Shown one piece after another: positions 23,990-36,288 of a stretch of 64,000 nucleotides of DNA. The translations under genes were made by a program, and so were the position numbers. Under the pieces are notes generated by a model that saw nothing but the letters and a program-made list of their open reading frames with translations, was not told the origin of the DNA and searched no databases. This DNA is from Antilocapra americana (taxonomy: Eukaryota > Chordata > Mammalia > Artiodactyla > Antilocapridae): the NCBI GenBank assembly GCA_007570785.1, contig ML664662.1, forward strand, positions 1 to 64,000, given 5' to 3'. Positions within the stretch are counted from its first letter, which is position 1. Each line of letters opens with the position of its first letter.

Positions 23990-25700
23990 GGAGGTTTGTT
24001 TTCCCCAACTTATTTATTCAATCTTTTTATCAGTATATTTTTCAGCTCTTTTCTTCTCTTATCTCTTTATGGTATTCTCATTATACATATATTAGTGTAT
24101 TAATGGTGTCTCATATTTCTCTGATGCTCTGTTCATTTTTTCTTCATTCTTTTCTCTTCCATATTCTTCAGATTTCGTAAGCTCTATCAATAATCTTTCT
24201 TGAAGTTTGTGTTTTTTCTGCCAGCTCAAATCTACTTTTGAACCTCTCTAGTAAATATTTCATTTTGGTTATTTTACTTTTAACAGCAGAGTATAAATTT
24301 TGTTCTTTTTAAAATAATTTCTCTTTACTGATATTCTCTATTTGATGAGACATTGTTGTAACACCTTTTAAAAATTCTTTAAGTGTGAATTTCATTTAGT
24401 TCTATGAATGTATTTATAGTAGCGAGTTTGAGGTTTTTTTGATAAGTCCAACATCTGGGCCTCCTCAAGGCCGTTTCTATTTTCTGCTTTTAAAAAAACA
24501 TGTACAAGAATCATTCTTTCCTGTAAACATGTACAAGGATTGCACTTTCCTGTCTTTTGTGTGTCTCAACTTTTTGTTACAGTAGATCTGGATACTAACA
24601 GCCCTCCTGTGCTCCAGGACTTGTTCTTGTTTGCTTGTTTGTTTAGTGACTTGTTGGTTCAGTGCAACCTCTGGTAGGTCTCTTCAGAAGGAGTAGCCTT
24701 GAGAATGTGCACAACTTTCCTGACTATTAGGAATGACTCTGGCTTTAACTGGGCTCCTTCGACCCACTCTTCCCCTAATCTCCCATTAAGATGATCTACC
24801 TCTGTTGGCATCATACTGTACTAATTGTTAGTGATTGCGCTATTGTTTTTGACAATGCCTTGTGGTATAACTTACTCCATATTCTGATCCAGTTAAAGTT
24901 GAGCCCCTTGTCAGGGGAAAGATTTGCTAGCCTATGAGGCTTGCTATACCCTCCCCGGGGCAGAATCTCTTCTATGGAACAAGAGTGTGGTGGAAAAAGA
25001 CTCCTTTTCACTGGCTGCTCTATGCAGGTCTTCCCTATGGAGCAAGCTGTATGGGGAGGCGGGGTGTTGAGAGGAGAGGAGGGGAGCTCCCTTCTGGCTG
25101 CTACTACCACTCCACAGGGATCTTCCACATCAGAGCCAGGGGGGATGATATCTGCCGTTGTTAACCAGAGCTAACTGTCATGGACAAGCTCTTTGGCCTA
25201 GAAAGTTGAAGGAGAATGCAGCTGCCACTGGGCTGCCGAGCCCACCTCTGTGGCTCTCCAGCAGTGCAGGAAAGGGGGACTGACTACTCTTTACCAGCTG
25301 CCCTGCCCAGATAAATCTGGATTTAGCTGGGCTTGGGAGTGGCAACTAGGCGCTGCCATCCAGCTTCTACCAGCCACTCAAGATAGCCTCCCACAGCATG
25401 GAACCATAGAAAGTGGAATCTGCTGATGTTCACCAGCTGCGAGATCCACCCCAAACAGCTTTTCTACTTCTTGGAGCTGATCTACACACAGCTGCTGAGC
25501 CCCTGTGAATAGGTCCTCCTCAGGCCGAACTAAGGGGACACGGGTGCAGTTCCAGTCCTGAATGCCACAGCCTCCCATTCTTATCAAGTTTCTGTAGATG
25601 TTATTGAATAACTGCCTCTCAATTTGTTGTAAGTCTTTTGATCAATCTCCAGAGACTTTGAATGATTGTTAATTTTAGCCTGCTTCATATTCGTCTCTCT
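23990..25700 (-). mobile_element. Ancient L1M 5' region/5' UTR, antisense
   Basis: The AT-rich part (gatgctctgttcattttttc, cagattt...aagctctatc) is followed by a markedly GC-richer part from about 24930 to 25590 with ccagcagtgcaggaaag and aatctccagagactttgaatg, in the order expected for an antisense old L1 5' end. Open frames here (24811-25128, 24934-25174, 25378-25587) reflect the GC-rich UTR and not a gene. Confidence 0.55.
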
Positions 25701-25923
25701 ATGGGAGAGGTTTCCTTGCACTCACAGCCATTCTGGAAGTCCTACCAAGTCATATTTTTAATGATTCTGCACCTTACAGCAGTCTAGATTTTCAAAGATA
25801 TAATCAAGTAGCTTGGATAGACTAAACTGAGAATTTTTTGAAAGATAGTAGGATTTTATTACTGAACTTTGCTCTGATTTAACTTTAATCACGACTTTGT
25901 ATTTCAGCTTCTATATTTCTAGC

Positions 25924-26130
25924 TAAGCCTCTTCAATCATGCCTGACTCTCTGCGACCGCATGGACTGTAGCCCACCAGGCTCCTCTGTCCATGGATTCT
26001 CCAGGCAAGAATACTGGAGTGGGTTGCCATGCCCTCCTCCAGGGGATCTTCCCAACCCAGGGATCCAACGCACGTCTCTTAAGTCTTCATTGTAGGCGGG
26101 TTCTTTACCACTAGCCCAACCTGAAGTCCC
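25924..26130 (-). mobile_element. Bov-tA SINE
   Basis: Reverse copy from cttcaatcatgcctgactct to caacctgaagtccc. Confidence 0.9.
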
Positions 26131-26164
26131 TAAAAAGAGCTTATTTATAACTTGCATCTGTGAG

Positions 26165-26310
26165 TCAGTGACTTAACTGCTCTCTGCCTCAGATTCCTCA
26201 TGTATAAAGTGAGTATCATCTACCTCTTAGGGTTGTTGTGAGGGTTACATGAGTCCACACATTTTCTGAGACTGACTCCAAAAATGTTAGATAATGGCTA
26301 TTGCTTTTAG
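26165..26310 (+). repeat. MIR relic
   Basis: Sense MIR: cagtgacttaactgctctctg, cctcatgtataaagtgagta and cttagggttgttgtgaggg. Confidence 0.75.
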
Positions 26311-26510
26311 ACATGTCAAAAGCAAATAACCATCTCATCTGTGTATTATATTATTAAGAGCAATAATATTATTGTCTGTAGCCACAGATCTTGGTGATAT
26401 TATTTGCCTAACTAGCTATAATATGATCTTTAGTGTCCTCTAGTGGAAGAAAATTAGATGTGCTCTTTTCATATACTTCTTTTGGAATTAGGTGATCATT
26501 TAACCTAATA

Positions 26511-26893
26511 AAGAAGAATGAGCACCAAAGAATTTATGCTTTTGAACTGTGATATTGGAGAAGACTCTCAAGACTTCTTGGACGGCAAGGAGATCCAACC
26601 AGTCCATCCTAAGAGAAATCAGTCCTGAACATTCATTGGAAAGACTGATGCTGAAACTGAAGCTCCAATACTTTGGCTACCTGATGTAAAGAGCTGACTC
26701 ATTAGAAAAGACCCTGATGTTGGAAAAGATTGAGGGCATGAAGAGAAGGAGGCAACAGAGGATGAGATGGTTGGATGACATCACTGACTCAATGGACATG
26801 AGTTGGAGCAAGCTCTGGGAGTTGGTAATGGACAGGGAAGCCTGGTGTGCTGCAGTCCATGGGGTCACAAAGAGATGGACGTGACTGAGTGAC
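26511..26893 (+). mobile_element. BovB LINE, 3' fragment
   Basis: Begins within the C-terminal ORF (aagaagaatgagcaccaaag) and runs to gacgtgactgagtgac. Strongly 5'-truncated. Confidence 0.9.
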
Positions 26894-27234
26894 TAACACT
26901 TTCATTTTCTTTCTTCATTCTTTCAAGAGACTTTTTTTGGCCATGTAATTTATAATATTAAATAATATAGGGCATACACTCTACAGTGACATAGAAATGT
27001 TAGGCAGATGTTACTTTTGCTTTAAGCCAGTGCACTCAGTAGCACCTTGAAGTTTTTCATTTTAAGTTATAATACAATATACAAAATAACATTAGCAGCC
27101 GATTATCTTCACACAGATGGCATTTTGGGGTCATTTTCTGAAAATGCTTTAATCAGTATGTATGCGCTACCTGAACTAGATTGTCTGAAATTTTGGAGAC
27201 TTTTAGAGTTCTCTTCCAATAGAGTATAGAGTAA
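26894..27234. other. Intron, nothing recognised
   Basis: No element or exon recognised. Confidence 0.5.
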
Positions 27235-27400
27235 CAGAAAGATTGAGAATCAGAGACCTGAATTCATTTTCTTGTTGTGCTCTGAACTAGCTGTGTGACT
27301 TCAGCACCTCATTTCCCTTAGGAGTAAAATGTGAGGATGAAGAGGAGCGTGTGATGATGGCTCCCTTACTGTCCCATTTCCAACACTCTGATTCAATGAT
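27235..27400 (+). repeat. MIR relic
   Basis: Sense MIR: gagaatcagagacctgaatt, gaactagctgtgtgacttcag and cacctcatttcccttagga. Confidence 0.7.
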
Positions 27401-27894
27401 ACACACACACATACAATTTGATGTGAGAGAGGACACATAGTAGACATTGGTTGAGTGAGTTATATTACTTGGTGCTGCCTTCCAGCAGTGTGAGCCGGAA
27501 TATAACTCACCAGCACTAGCACAGTTTGGGAAAGACTGAAATACTGAGTTTTGTATAGGGAAGCTGTTGTGAGATCACAACAGGGTGTGCCTACCTCAGC
27601 TGAGGAGACTGTTGAGAACTTTGCAGGAAAGTGTGAATAGAATTTCAATGGATGAGTTAGTGTTTTTAAACAGAGAAGGAAGCACACAGAGCATCAAACA
27701 GAGGGGGCAGCATTTTCAAGAGTGCAAAGAACATGGGGGATAAAGTAGGTGTTGCAATAGCTGCGGGTATTTCACAGTAGAAGTCAGGGAGGATGATGGG
27801 AGAAGTAAGAAATGAATGTAATATGTGTGATATCATTCCCCCACCCCAAAATTGAAAAAAAAAGAAACCTAAATTACTTGACTAAGAAGCAGAA
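27401..27894. other. Intron, nothing recognised
   Basis: Short (AC)n near 27402. No element or exon recognised otherwise. Confidence 0.5.
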
Positions 27895-27920
27895 GGGTGT
27901 GTGTGTGTGTGTCTGTGTGT
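27895..27920. repeat. (TG)n microsatellite
   Basis: TG run broken once by tctg, lying next to the Bov-A end of the following SINE. Confidence 0.88.
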
Positions 27921-27940
27921 GCCCACCCACGTGTGCACAC

Positions 27941-28138
27941 ATGCGCCCAGTCATGTCCAACTCTATGCGACCCCCTGGACTGTAGCCCTCCAGGCTCCAC
28001 TGTCCCTGAGATCCTTCAGGCAAGAATACTCGAGTGGATTGCCATTCCCTTCTCCAGGGGATCTTCCCGACCCAGGGATGAAACCTAGGTCTCCTGCTTG
28101 GCAGGCAAATTCTTTACTACTGAGCCACCTGGCAAATC
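27941..28138 (-). mobile_element. Bov-tA SINE
   Basis: Reverse copy from atgcgcccagtcatgtccaa to gagccacctggcaaatcc. Confidence 0.9.
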
Positions 28139-28148
28139 CAAGAAATAA

Positions 28149-28235
28149 GAGAACTGGGTTCTTCCAGTTATGTTGCTAAATAGCTCTGTGGAGAACTGGG
28201 TTCTTCTTCCAGTTATGTTGCTAAATAGCTCTGTG
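28149..28235 (+). repeat. Tandem duplication, 42-bp and 45-bp units
   Basis: Unit 1 at 28149-28190 and unit 2 at 28191-28235 both run from gagaactgggttcttc to tagctctgtg. They differ only by an extra ttc in unit 2. The junction is head-to-tail without spacer. Confidence 0.93.
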
Positions 28236-28239
28236 GACC

Positions 28240-28650
28240 CAAGTTAAGTTTTTTGACTTAAAAATCATTTTGGAAAGCCTTCCCACGTGGAGCTGAGGGA
28301 TTAAAACATCTTGGTAGACAGAATGGACAGCCATGAAGGTTTTTGGAGTGACATGATAATACTTTTTTTAGAATAAAAAACGATGATGACAATTTAATGA
28401 GTAGAGTGAAAAGAAGGAACTGGAGGCAAAGAAACCCATTAGAAAATCTTTGCTGTGATCCAGACAAGAATCCATGAGGGCTGAAACTAGGCTAAGTGCA
28501 GGAAGGGGTAGATTGTTTTGACAGGTGTTATAGAAATTGAATGGACAGGTTTTGGCAGCTGCATATGGAAGTGGGAGAAAAGTAGTAGTTGGTGTGAGGA
28601 TGACTATAAGGACTGTCTAGAAGAGTAACGATGCCACTAGTCAGTGGGCC
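28240..28650 (+). repeat. Old mammalian repeat, same family as 7380-9720
   Basis: Shared phrases include gtttttggagtgacatgata, gtgatccagacaagaatcca and gaatggacaggttttggca. The family name is uncertain. Confidence 0.45.
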
Positions 28651-28900
28651 ACACATACATCTATGTGGATTCTGTTTTGCTTTTTTTTTAAAGCAGTATC
28701 CTCATTATTAGACACTTCAACTGTACCTGCTTTTTACTACCCTCACCACACACACACACAGAAATAATTCTTTGGTCAACTTCAGATTTGGTTGATTATG
28801 AACTGTTTTAAGTGGTTTCCCAAAAATATGTAGATGAAAAATTTCAAAGTAAGAGTAGGTTTAGAGCTATACAGTAGTATGTTTCAGTTATTGAATGTGC

Positions 28901-30506
28901 AGTTCAGTTCAGTTCAGTTGTGCAGTCGTGTCCGACTCTTTGCAACCCCATGAACCACAGCTCGCCAGGCCTCCCTGTCCATCACCAACTCCCAGAACCC
29001 ACCCAAGCCCATGTCCACCAAGTCGGTGATGCCATCCAACCATCTCATCTTGTGTCATCCCCTTCTCCTCCTGCCCTCAACCTTTCCCAGCATCAGGGTC
29101 TTTTCAAATGAGTCAGCTCTTCACATCAGGTGGCCAAAGTATTGGAGTTTCAGCTTCAACATCAGTCCTTCCAATGAACACCCAGGACTGATCTCCTTTA
29201 GGCTGAACTGGTTGGATCTCCTTGCAGTCCAAGGGACTCTCAAGACTCTTCTCCAATACCACAGTTCAAAAGCATCAATTCTTCAGTGCTCAGCTTTCCT
29301 TGTAGTCCAATTCTCACATCCATACATGACTACTGGAAAAACCATAGCCTTGACTAGACGGACCTTTGTTGACAAAGTAATGTCTCTGCTTTTCAATATG
29401 CTGTCTAGGTTGGTCATAACTTTCCTTCCAAGGAGCAAGTGTCTTTTAATTTCATGGCTGCAGTCACCATGTGCAGTGATTTTGGAGCCCCCCCAAAATA
29501 AAGTCTGACACTGTTTCCACTGTTTCCCCATCTATCTGCCATGAAGTGATGGGACTAGATGCCATGATCTTCTTTTTCTGAATGTTGAGCTTTAAGCCAA
29601 CTTTTTCACTCTCCTCTTTCACTTTCTTCAAGAGACTCTTTAGTTCTTCTTCACTTTCTGCCATAAGGGTGGTGTCATCTGCATATCTGAGGTTATTGAT
29701 ATTTCTTCTGGCAATCTTGATTCCAGCTTGTGCTTCCTCCAGCCCAGAATTTCTCATGATGTACTCTGCATACAAGTTAAATAAGCAGGGTGACAGTATA
29801 CAGCCTTGACATACTCCTTTTCCTATTTGGAACCAGTCTATTGTTCCATGTCTAGTTCTAACTGTTGCTTCCTGACCTGCATACAGGTTTCTCAAGAGGC
29901 AGGTCAGGTGGTCTGGTATCCCCATCTCTTTCAGAATTTTCCACAGTTTGTTGTGATCCACACAGTTAAAGACTTTGGCATAGTCAATAAAGCAGAAATA
30001 GACATTTTTCTGGAACTCTCTTGCTTTTTCAATGATCATCAGTTGTTGGCAATTTGATCTCTGGCTCCTCTGCCTTTTCTAAAACCAGCTTGAACATCTG
30101 GAAGTTCACAGTTCATGTATTGTTGAAGCCTGGCTTGGAGAATTTTCAGCATTAGTTTACTAGCGTGTGAGATGAGTGCAATTGTGCAGTAGTTGGAGCA
30201 TTCTTTAGCAGTACCTTTCTTTGGGATTGGAATAAAAAATGACCTTTTCAAGTCCTGTGGCTACTGCTGAGTTTTCCAAATTTACTGGCATATTGAGTCC
30301 AGCACTTTCACAGCATCATCTTTCAGGATTTGAAATAGCTCAACTGGAATTCCATCACCTCCAGTAGCTTTGTTCGTAGTGATGCTTCCTAAGGCCCATT
30401 TGACTTCACATTCCAGGATGTCTGGATGTTCGTGTTGCCAACTTCTTATCATCAAACTTGGTTTGATTGACATTTGGTAAAGGTAAGAGTGAATTATTTC
30501 CACCAA
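28901..30506 (-). mobile_element. BovB LINE, longest copy, RT region intact in stretches
   Basis: Antisense BovB starting with a (cagtt)n tail. The matching protein runs through three minus-strand frames: 30282-30506 (GGDGIPVELF, the N-terminal RT part), 30039-30251 (IPKKGTAKECSNY) and 29464-30039 (catalytic RT part). The 5' edge between 30428 and 30506 is uncertain. Endonuclease sequence is absent, so the copy is 5'-truncated and cannot be autonomous. Confidence 0.93.
29464..30039 (-). pseudogene. BovB reverse-transcriptase fragment, 191 codons
   Basis: This is the longest open frame in the window. RT motif A reads FIDYAKVFN at residues 17-25: the first Asp (19), taken as the metal-binding one, is kept, while the usual second Asp is Asn25. 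The motif B region reads GVCQGCILSP (about 75-84), where BovB normally has Arg in place of Cys. Motif C YADD is intact at residues 119-122. The frame starts in mid-domain after a frameshift near 30040-30055 and ends early near the G-tract before the C-terminal region. It is a decayed retrotransposon gene and not a host protein. Confidence 0.9.
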
Positions 30507-30589
30507 AAATGGTCAAAGGCAAAGGAAACAACTTACAGTGCACATGGTCTGTGTCATGCCCCATGGCAAGCACTTTCACAATCACCCAG

Positions 30590-30955
30590 GGTTAGCTACA
30601 ACCACTATGGGAACTATTCTCTTAATCTTTTCATTTTATAATTGATGAAACCAACGTTTGGGGTTATAACATCTTCTAAGTGATGGAAAGTAAATAAGTA
30701 AGTGTTAGTTACTCAGTCATGTCCAACTCTTTGCGACCCTGTCGGCTGTAGCCTGCCAGGCTCCTCTGTTCATGGGATTCTCCAGGCAAGAATACTGGAG
30801 TAAGTAGCCGTTCCCTTCTCCAGGAGATCTTCCTGACCCATGGATTGAACCTGGGTCTTCCACATCACAGGCAGATTCTTTACCATCTCAGCCACTAAGA
30901 TTTAAACACAGGCCTTTTGACTACAGATCTGTTGCTCTATTATATCATAACTGCC
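30590..30955 (-). repeat. MIR relic, split by a Bov-tA
   Basis: Left part with cattttataattgatgaaacc and the right part, from about 30900, with tttaaacacaggccttttgac are consecutive antisense MIR segments. Confidence 0.6.
30702..30899 (-). mobile_element. Bov-tA SINE inserted in MIR
   Basis: Reverse copy from gtgttagttactcagtcatg to ccatctcagccac. No clear target-site duplication was found. Confidence 0.9.
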
Positions 30956-31222
30956 TCCAAGCAGAAGAGTGTTAGCATTTGAAAGGATAAGTGCCATATC
31001 TGAGGAAACAGGTGACCAACCATCCCAGTTTACCTGAGACTGGGGGCAGGTTCTTGGGACACAGAACTTTCCATGCTACAGCTAGAAAGAACTGGGCAAA
31101 CTAGAAAACGTTGGCAACCTTTCTGGAAAAGTCACTTATATGAAATAAGCCATTATCTAGAATCACCTGAATAAGGTATTATTTGTATTTGTTTCCCATG
31201 TTGCTAAAACATGAATTAGTCT

Positions 31223-31430
31223 TGTGTGTGCTCAGTTGTGTCCGACATTTTGCAACCCCATGGACTATAGCCTGCTAGGCTCCTCTGTCCATGGGGATTC
31301 TCCAGGCAAGAATACTGGAGTGGGTTGCTATGCCTTCCTCCAGGGAATCTTCCTGACCCAGGGATCGAACCCCAGTCTCTTGCATCTCCTGCATTGGCAG
31401 ATGGGTTCTTTACCACTGCACCACCTAGGT
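31223..31430 (-). mobile_element. Bov-tA SINE
   Basis: Reverse copy from gtgtgtgctcagttgtgtcc to accactgcaccacctagg. Confidence 0.9.
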
Positions 31431-31938
31431 CACAAGTGACTCTTAAGTGAACAGGGATTAAAGCCCTACCTAACTTCCTTTCCCTTTTTTCACCAGCTCT
31501 GCCTCGCTGGGACTGCATTAAACTGTAGGAGGATCAGATTCCAGAAGCCTCTGTTTCTCTCTCAACTTTTAAGGAAACTTATGTTTTACCCATTCCAAGT
31601 CTGATGAAATGGCAAAGGAGCTTTAGAGAAAAAAGTCAAGGAAAGAGACTGGTTGACTATAAATGTACATTCTTTAAAGAGCAAGGAAATACATATTCTG
31701 ACATTCAACCTACAACAAACAGGCAAACCCCTAAGCATTAAGTATACTTATTTTATGTGTTAAACATTATAGTCTAATAAGTAAATAATTTATATTATTT
31801 TGATATCAAAAAGGAAACAAGAAATCGGACCACATGGAATGTCCCCAAGAGAACATTCTTTAATTTTCCAAAAAAAAGAAGAAAACCACTTTGTGATAGT
31901 ATCATGCGTTTCATACAGCAAAGTGCTAGGTTTGGGGT
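31431..31938. other. Intron, nothing recognised
   Basis: No element or exon recognised. Confidence 0.5.
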
Positions 31939-32124
31939 GAAAATGTTAGTCATTTAATCGTGTCCAACTGTTTGCAACCTCGTGGTCTGTCCATGGGATT
32001 CTCCAGGCAAGAATACTGGAGTGGGTTGCCATTCCCTTCTCCAGGGGGTCTTCTCAACCCAGGGATTGAACCCAGGCCTCCTGCATTGCAGGCAGATTCT
32101 TTACTATCTGGGCTACAGGGAAGC
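31939..32124 (-). mobile_element. Bov-tA SINE with internal deletion
   Basis: Reverse copy. Compared with the other copies here, the segment between the 'cgtgg' and 'tctgtccatggg' landmarks is missing (about 25-30 bp, the tgtagcctgccaggctcc part). Confidence 0.9.
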
Positions 32125-32180
32125 TGTAAAATAGTGCTTTTGTGACCTCCTTGAGATGGGTTAGATGATTATATTATCCT

Positions 32181-32305
32181 TTGTTGTTGTTGTTCAGTCT
32201 GTAAGTCCTGTCCAACTCTTCACGACCCCATAGACTATAGCACACCAGGCTTCCCTGTCCTTCACTATCTCCCAGAGTTTGCTCAAACTCATGTCCTTGG
32301 ACATC
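32181..32305 (-). mobile_element. BovB LINE, short 3' fragment
   Basis: Antisense 3' end from ttgttgttgttcagtctgta to actcatgtccttggacatc. Confidence 0.85.
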
Positions 32306-33835
32306 AGTATCTAGATCAATCCCTTGGGCTTTTTCCTTCTTTTTCTACAAAATCTTGATCACTATAGCAGATTTAGACAATGGCTTCTGGCCCCAAATAT
32401 GTTAAAAAATTGCCTATGTAAACAGCTGCCACATTTTCAGATACTTAAGTGTGCTGCCTCCTGGTTTTGTGGAGAGGAGTAAATGAAGATAGTTTATTCT
32501 AAGGGCAAATCAATGTACTGTTTGCTTAAAATTTTATTAAAACAAGGAGAAATATGGCCTTTTCAGAATTCCCTGTTTCCCTAGTCCACAGTTCCACTCT
32601 GTGCAAAAACTATCCTCTCCTCTCTGCCACATTTAACTGCTGTCTTTGATTCTACTACTGTTCTTTGAAGCTGTTTCATTAGTTTTTTAAAATAAAGATA
32701 ACAAGGTGAACTATTTAAGTTACACATACCTCTTAGCCATTTGCAGCTATCCATATAAGTCTGGATTTGGGCAGTGAACCAACAAAACAAAGATTTAATT
32801 TTGGCAGTTGTGGCTGTAAGTCTGCAGGGTTATGCATAATCTCCAGTTTCAAGCTGCTGTTTATCAAAATAATTAGCTAGTTGTTTTTCTTGATCCTTTT
32901 CAAAATAAGTGCCATTCACTGGTACTCATTTTTTCACTAATAAGTTTTTTTTTCTCCCTATCATGAGATTTGTTGACAGAAGTATCCAACTGCTGGATAC
33001 AGGAAACTCATGTTATTTTTAAAAATTATGGTAGTTATTTCACTATGCCATAGAGAATTTCAGCCTCAGTCATTCTTTTATTTGTATATTATACACTATC
33101 AATTGCTTTCTGGGGAGAATTTTGCTCCTGCTGGCAGTATTTCCTGGGCTTGCCCCATCGTGGAGGAAAGAGGTGTATCAGGAGTGGGTCATGAGGCAAC
33201 CTCTCCTACCACATATCCCTGTTGAGCTCAGCTGTAAGTAAATAAAAATAAAAAGTAAATACACATATCTCCCACTTTTAAAAAATTCACTTCACAGCAC
33301 TTTGTTTTTACGAAAAACCTACATTAGTACTGGTTTTCACTAACTGAAAAAAAATCTGAAGATAATTTTTGCTTTTATGAAAAAAAGTAACTGCATCATC
33401 CTTTTTATGCCATTTTGGCTTGTAGGAGATTTCATAGAAACATTCTACTTTTGGATAATGGGGGAAAACTGTATAGATGGCTAATTAGGAAAATGTAAAA
33501 TACAAGGTATGTGAACTTTTTTACTTGAATCTTGTTAGTTGAATTCCTGTCTTATTGCAATAACATTTTTCTTTTTCAAACTTTATTGAATAAAAATTTA
33601 TGCAGAATAAAATGAATCCATTTAAGTGTACAGTCCAAAGAGTTCTAATATGTGTATATGATGAGTTTAAATATAAAAAAACATTAAAAATATAGTACAC
33701 TCTGTCATCCCACAAAGTTCCTTCAGCTCCTAACATATTTTTCAAGACTTTAATATTGAAAAGAAATTGAAGCATAAACTGATATTTCTCCAATTTTCTT
33801 TCATAAAGGAATACCATTTTGAAATAGATGTCTGG
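32306..33835. other. 1.5-kb intron stretch, nothing recognised
   Basis: AT-rich sequence without recognised repeats, RNA genes or exons. A 98-codon minus frame at 33521-33817 has no recognisable domain. Confidence 0.5.
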
Positions 33836-34003
33836 TTTTTTTTTTCCTTTAGTCTTTATTGAGTTTGTTACAGTATCGCTTCTGTTTTATGTTTTGGTTT
33901 TTTGGCCCTGAGGCCTGTGGTATCCTAGCTCCCCAACCAGGGATCAAACCTGCACCCGCTGCATTGGAAGGAGAGCTCTTTAACCACTGGACTGCCTGGG
34001 TCT
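33836..34003 (-). mobile_element. CHR-type SINE
   Basis: The T-rich tail is followed by ttggccctgaggcctgtgg, ccaaccagggatcaaacctg and ttaaccactggactgcc. Confidence 0.82.
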
Positions 34004-34837
34004 GCGTTTTATAATAGTAAAATGCCCCAACCTTTCTCCCTTTTTGAAAAGCTTTTTTGTTTACATTTTCCCCAAATAAAAAGCAGCAGAAGAATTGTAC
34101 CTTCTAGAGATGTTTAGAACATTATATTTCTACTTTTATCATATGTAAAATATGATTGTAATAGTGATCATTCATATATTTGAGAAAAACTCTAATGTTG
34201 AAACTTTATGTTGTTTGGATTTCAGTCACCTCTGCTTTTTTCCTTTATTCATGTAACTAACATCTTTCTATTTTTATTAGTTCAAAACAGAGCCTCACCA
34301 AATTCATGGTTGAGTAACTACTTAAATAGATGACTTAGAGTTACATCCTATAAGTGACAAATGATTTGGTTTCATTTGAACCTAATGTTCACTCTATGTA
34401 TAGATAGTTTTTAAACACATGCTCTTCTTTCAGAAATTTTAACACCTCAGAAGATAAATATTATAAAGATCATTGAACTGATCACCTGTATCTTTATTAA
34501 TATCTAATTAACAAGCTAAATGAATTATAGTTCTTCAATACTGATTAAGAATGACCTGGAGTTGTTTTAAATTGCAAGTCCCTAGAAATAAATGATGCTT
34601 ACCAAACTCATCCTGATAAGAATGAGAAGGAAGACAAGTAGTTCTTACAGTTGGCTTGATTATAATTTACTGCTGATAATTGTTGATAATGCCTCAAATA
34701 TAGTGTTGAATTTAGTTTAAATTTGGTATTCAACTGGCCAGGATGCTTTAATATATTTATTAAACTTTCAGAACTGAAAATTCTTTGGGAAATATATTAC
34801 TAAAATCACTAATTTGTAAATGCTTAATGTAGTTAAG
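34004..34837. other. Intron, nothing recognised
   Basis: The segment around 34550-34650 weakly recalls a hAT-type MER relic; otherwise nothing. Confidence 0.45.
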
Positions 34838-35048
34838 GGGCTTCCCTGGTGGCTCAATGGTAAAGTATCCGCCTGCCAATGCAAGAGGCACAGGTTTGAT
34901 CTTTGGGTCAGGAAGATCCCTTGGAAAAGGAAATGGCAACCCACTCCAGTATTCTTGCCTGGGAAATCCCATGGACAGAGGAGCCTGGCAGGCTACAATG
35001 TATGGGGTTGCAAAGAGTCGGACACGACTTAGTGACTAAACAACAACA
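34838..35048 (+). mobile_element. Bov-tA SINE, sense to CASK
   Basis: Well-preserved copy from ggggcttccctggtggctca to cggacacgacttagtgacta with an aacaacaa tail. A short tgtagtt match flanks it. Confidence 0.93.
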
Positions 35049-35979
35049 GTGTAGTTGATATTGATTTCTAACTGATATATTTGCCTATTTAAGACCAAAT
35101 TTTGCGCTAGTCAAACATTCTCAATTAATGGTATGCTGCTGCCTTTCTTCATGCATCTAACAGGTGGGATATTAGGCTGTAAGATTGTATTAAATGGGAA
35201 AGAATTCAAAGAAATTACAAGCTGCTTGCATTTCTCATTGCATGTACAAAAAGATAATAAAATGTGCTAGTAAAATGTGTAGAAGATCAAAGAAATAATG
35301 AGTTTCCCCTTAACTCAGATTGGTGTGGGGGCCTGTGTAGGCCTCTGGTCATCCTCTAGTTGAGAAGGTCAATTTTCTTGATTTATAGGAAGATGGCCTC
35401 ATTAAAGCCAGCCTGACCTATATTATTGCCAAAGGCAGCTGGGATCTTTAGTCTTCAAACTGATTATTAGATAAAGGTGGAGCTCAGCAGCAGCATTTAA
35501 CTTGGCTGCTATAATCTTTCCAATATTCTGCTTGGATCCCTTTCTTAAAATACCACATGGTCATTAATTTCAGCTCATCAAGGAAAAAATGTTGAGTCAA
35601 TAATGACTTTCATTTAGTTATTTTGTTATTAATATTGATTCAAACGAACATATTAATCCTTGTCCTCATTATTTTATGGCTAGATTAGAACATTCTTTAT
35701 GTGCAGTTGGAGTCTGGGTCAGCTCTGAATTTTAACTATTAAATTTCTAACACAACCTGGAAATTCTTTGGAAACAAGTGAGAATATTTACATATTTGTC
35801 AGTTAAAAATCAGTGTCTAATTTCTGATCATCACTGGTGACAGTGCAGCTGAAATAAAGCTGGCTCTGTAGCAGTCTTTATAGTTGATCACCCAAGTCAG
35901 TGTTACAACTGTTATATGATTGGATCTTAAGGGAACATATAAAAACTATGTAGCCCCAGGATCCATTGTGGTATTATGA
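35049..35979. other. Intron, nothing recognised
   Basis: No element or exon recognised. Confidence 0.5.
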
Positions 35980-36195
35980 TGTGGAGAGCACTGGACTTCA
36001 GTTATTAGCTACTTACTACACTGTGATCTCAACAACTTAAGTATCTCACTGCACAGTTTTTTCCTCTGTAAAGTGAAACTAGACATATTTACCTCACAGG
36101 GTTATTATAACTATTAAATGAGGACTTATGGAGGAACACTTAAAAATCCCAGATACTGCACTGGATAGTCTAAGATCATTTAATAAATTTTTAAG
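35980..36195 (+). repeat. MIR relic
   Basis: Sense MIR: gagcactggacttcagtt, tttttcctctgtaaagtgaaa, cacagggttattataactatt and cagatactgcactgg. Confidence 0.72.
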
Positions 36196-36288
36196 TGTCC
36201 ACAGGGCTGCTATTCAGCAAATGTTGACTTCCCTTTGAGTGTTTTGTAGATTAAACAAGATAAAATAATTAAAACCTACTAAACAATT

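Noticed and set aside
24934..25174. Overlapping frames in a GC-rich segment suggesting a gene
   Set aside because: Better explained as GC-rich old L1 5' UTR; no conserved protein pattern.
34838..34920. tRNA gene-like sequence
   Set aside because: The tRNA-like part is the head of a Bov-tA SINE, with degenerate arms and many copies in the window.
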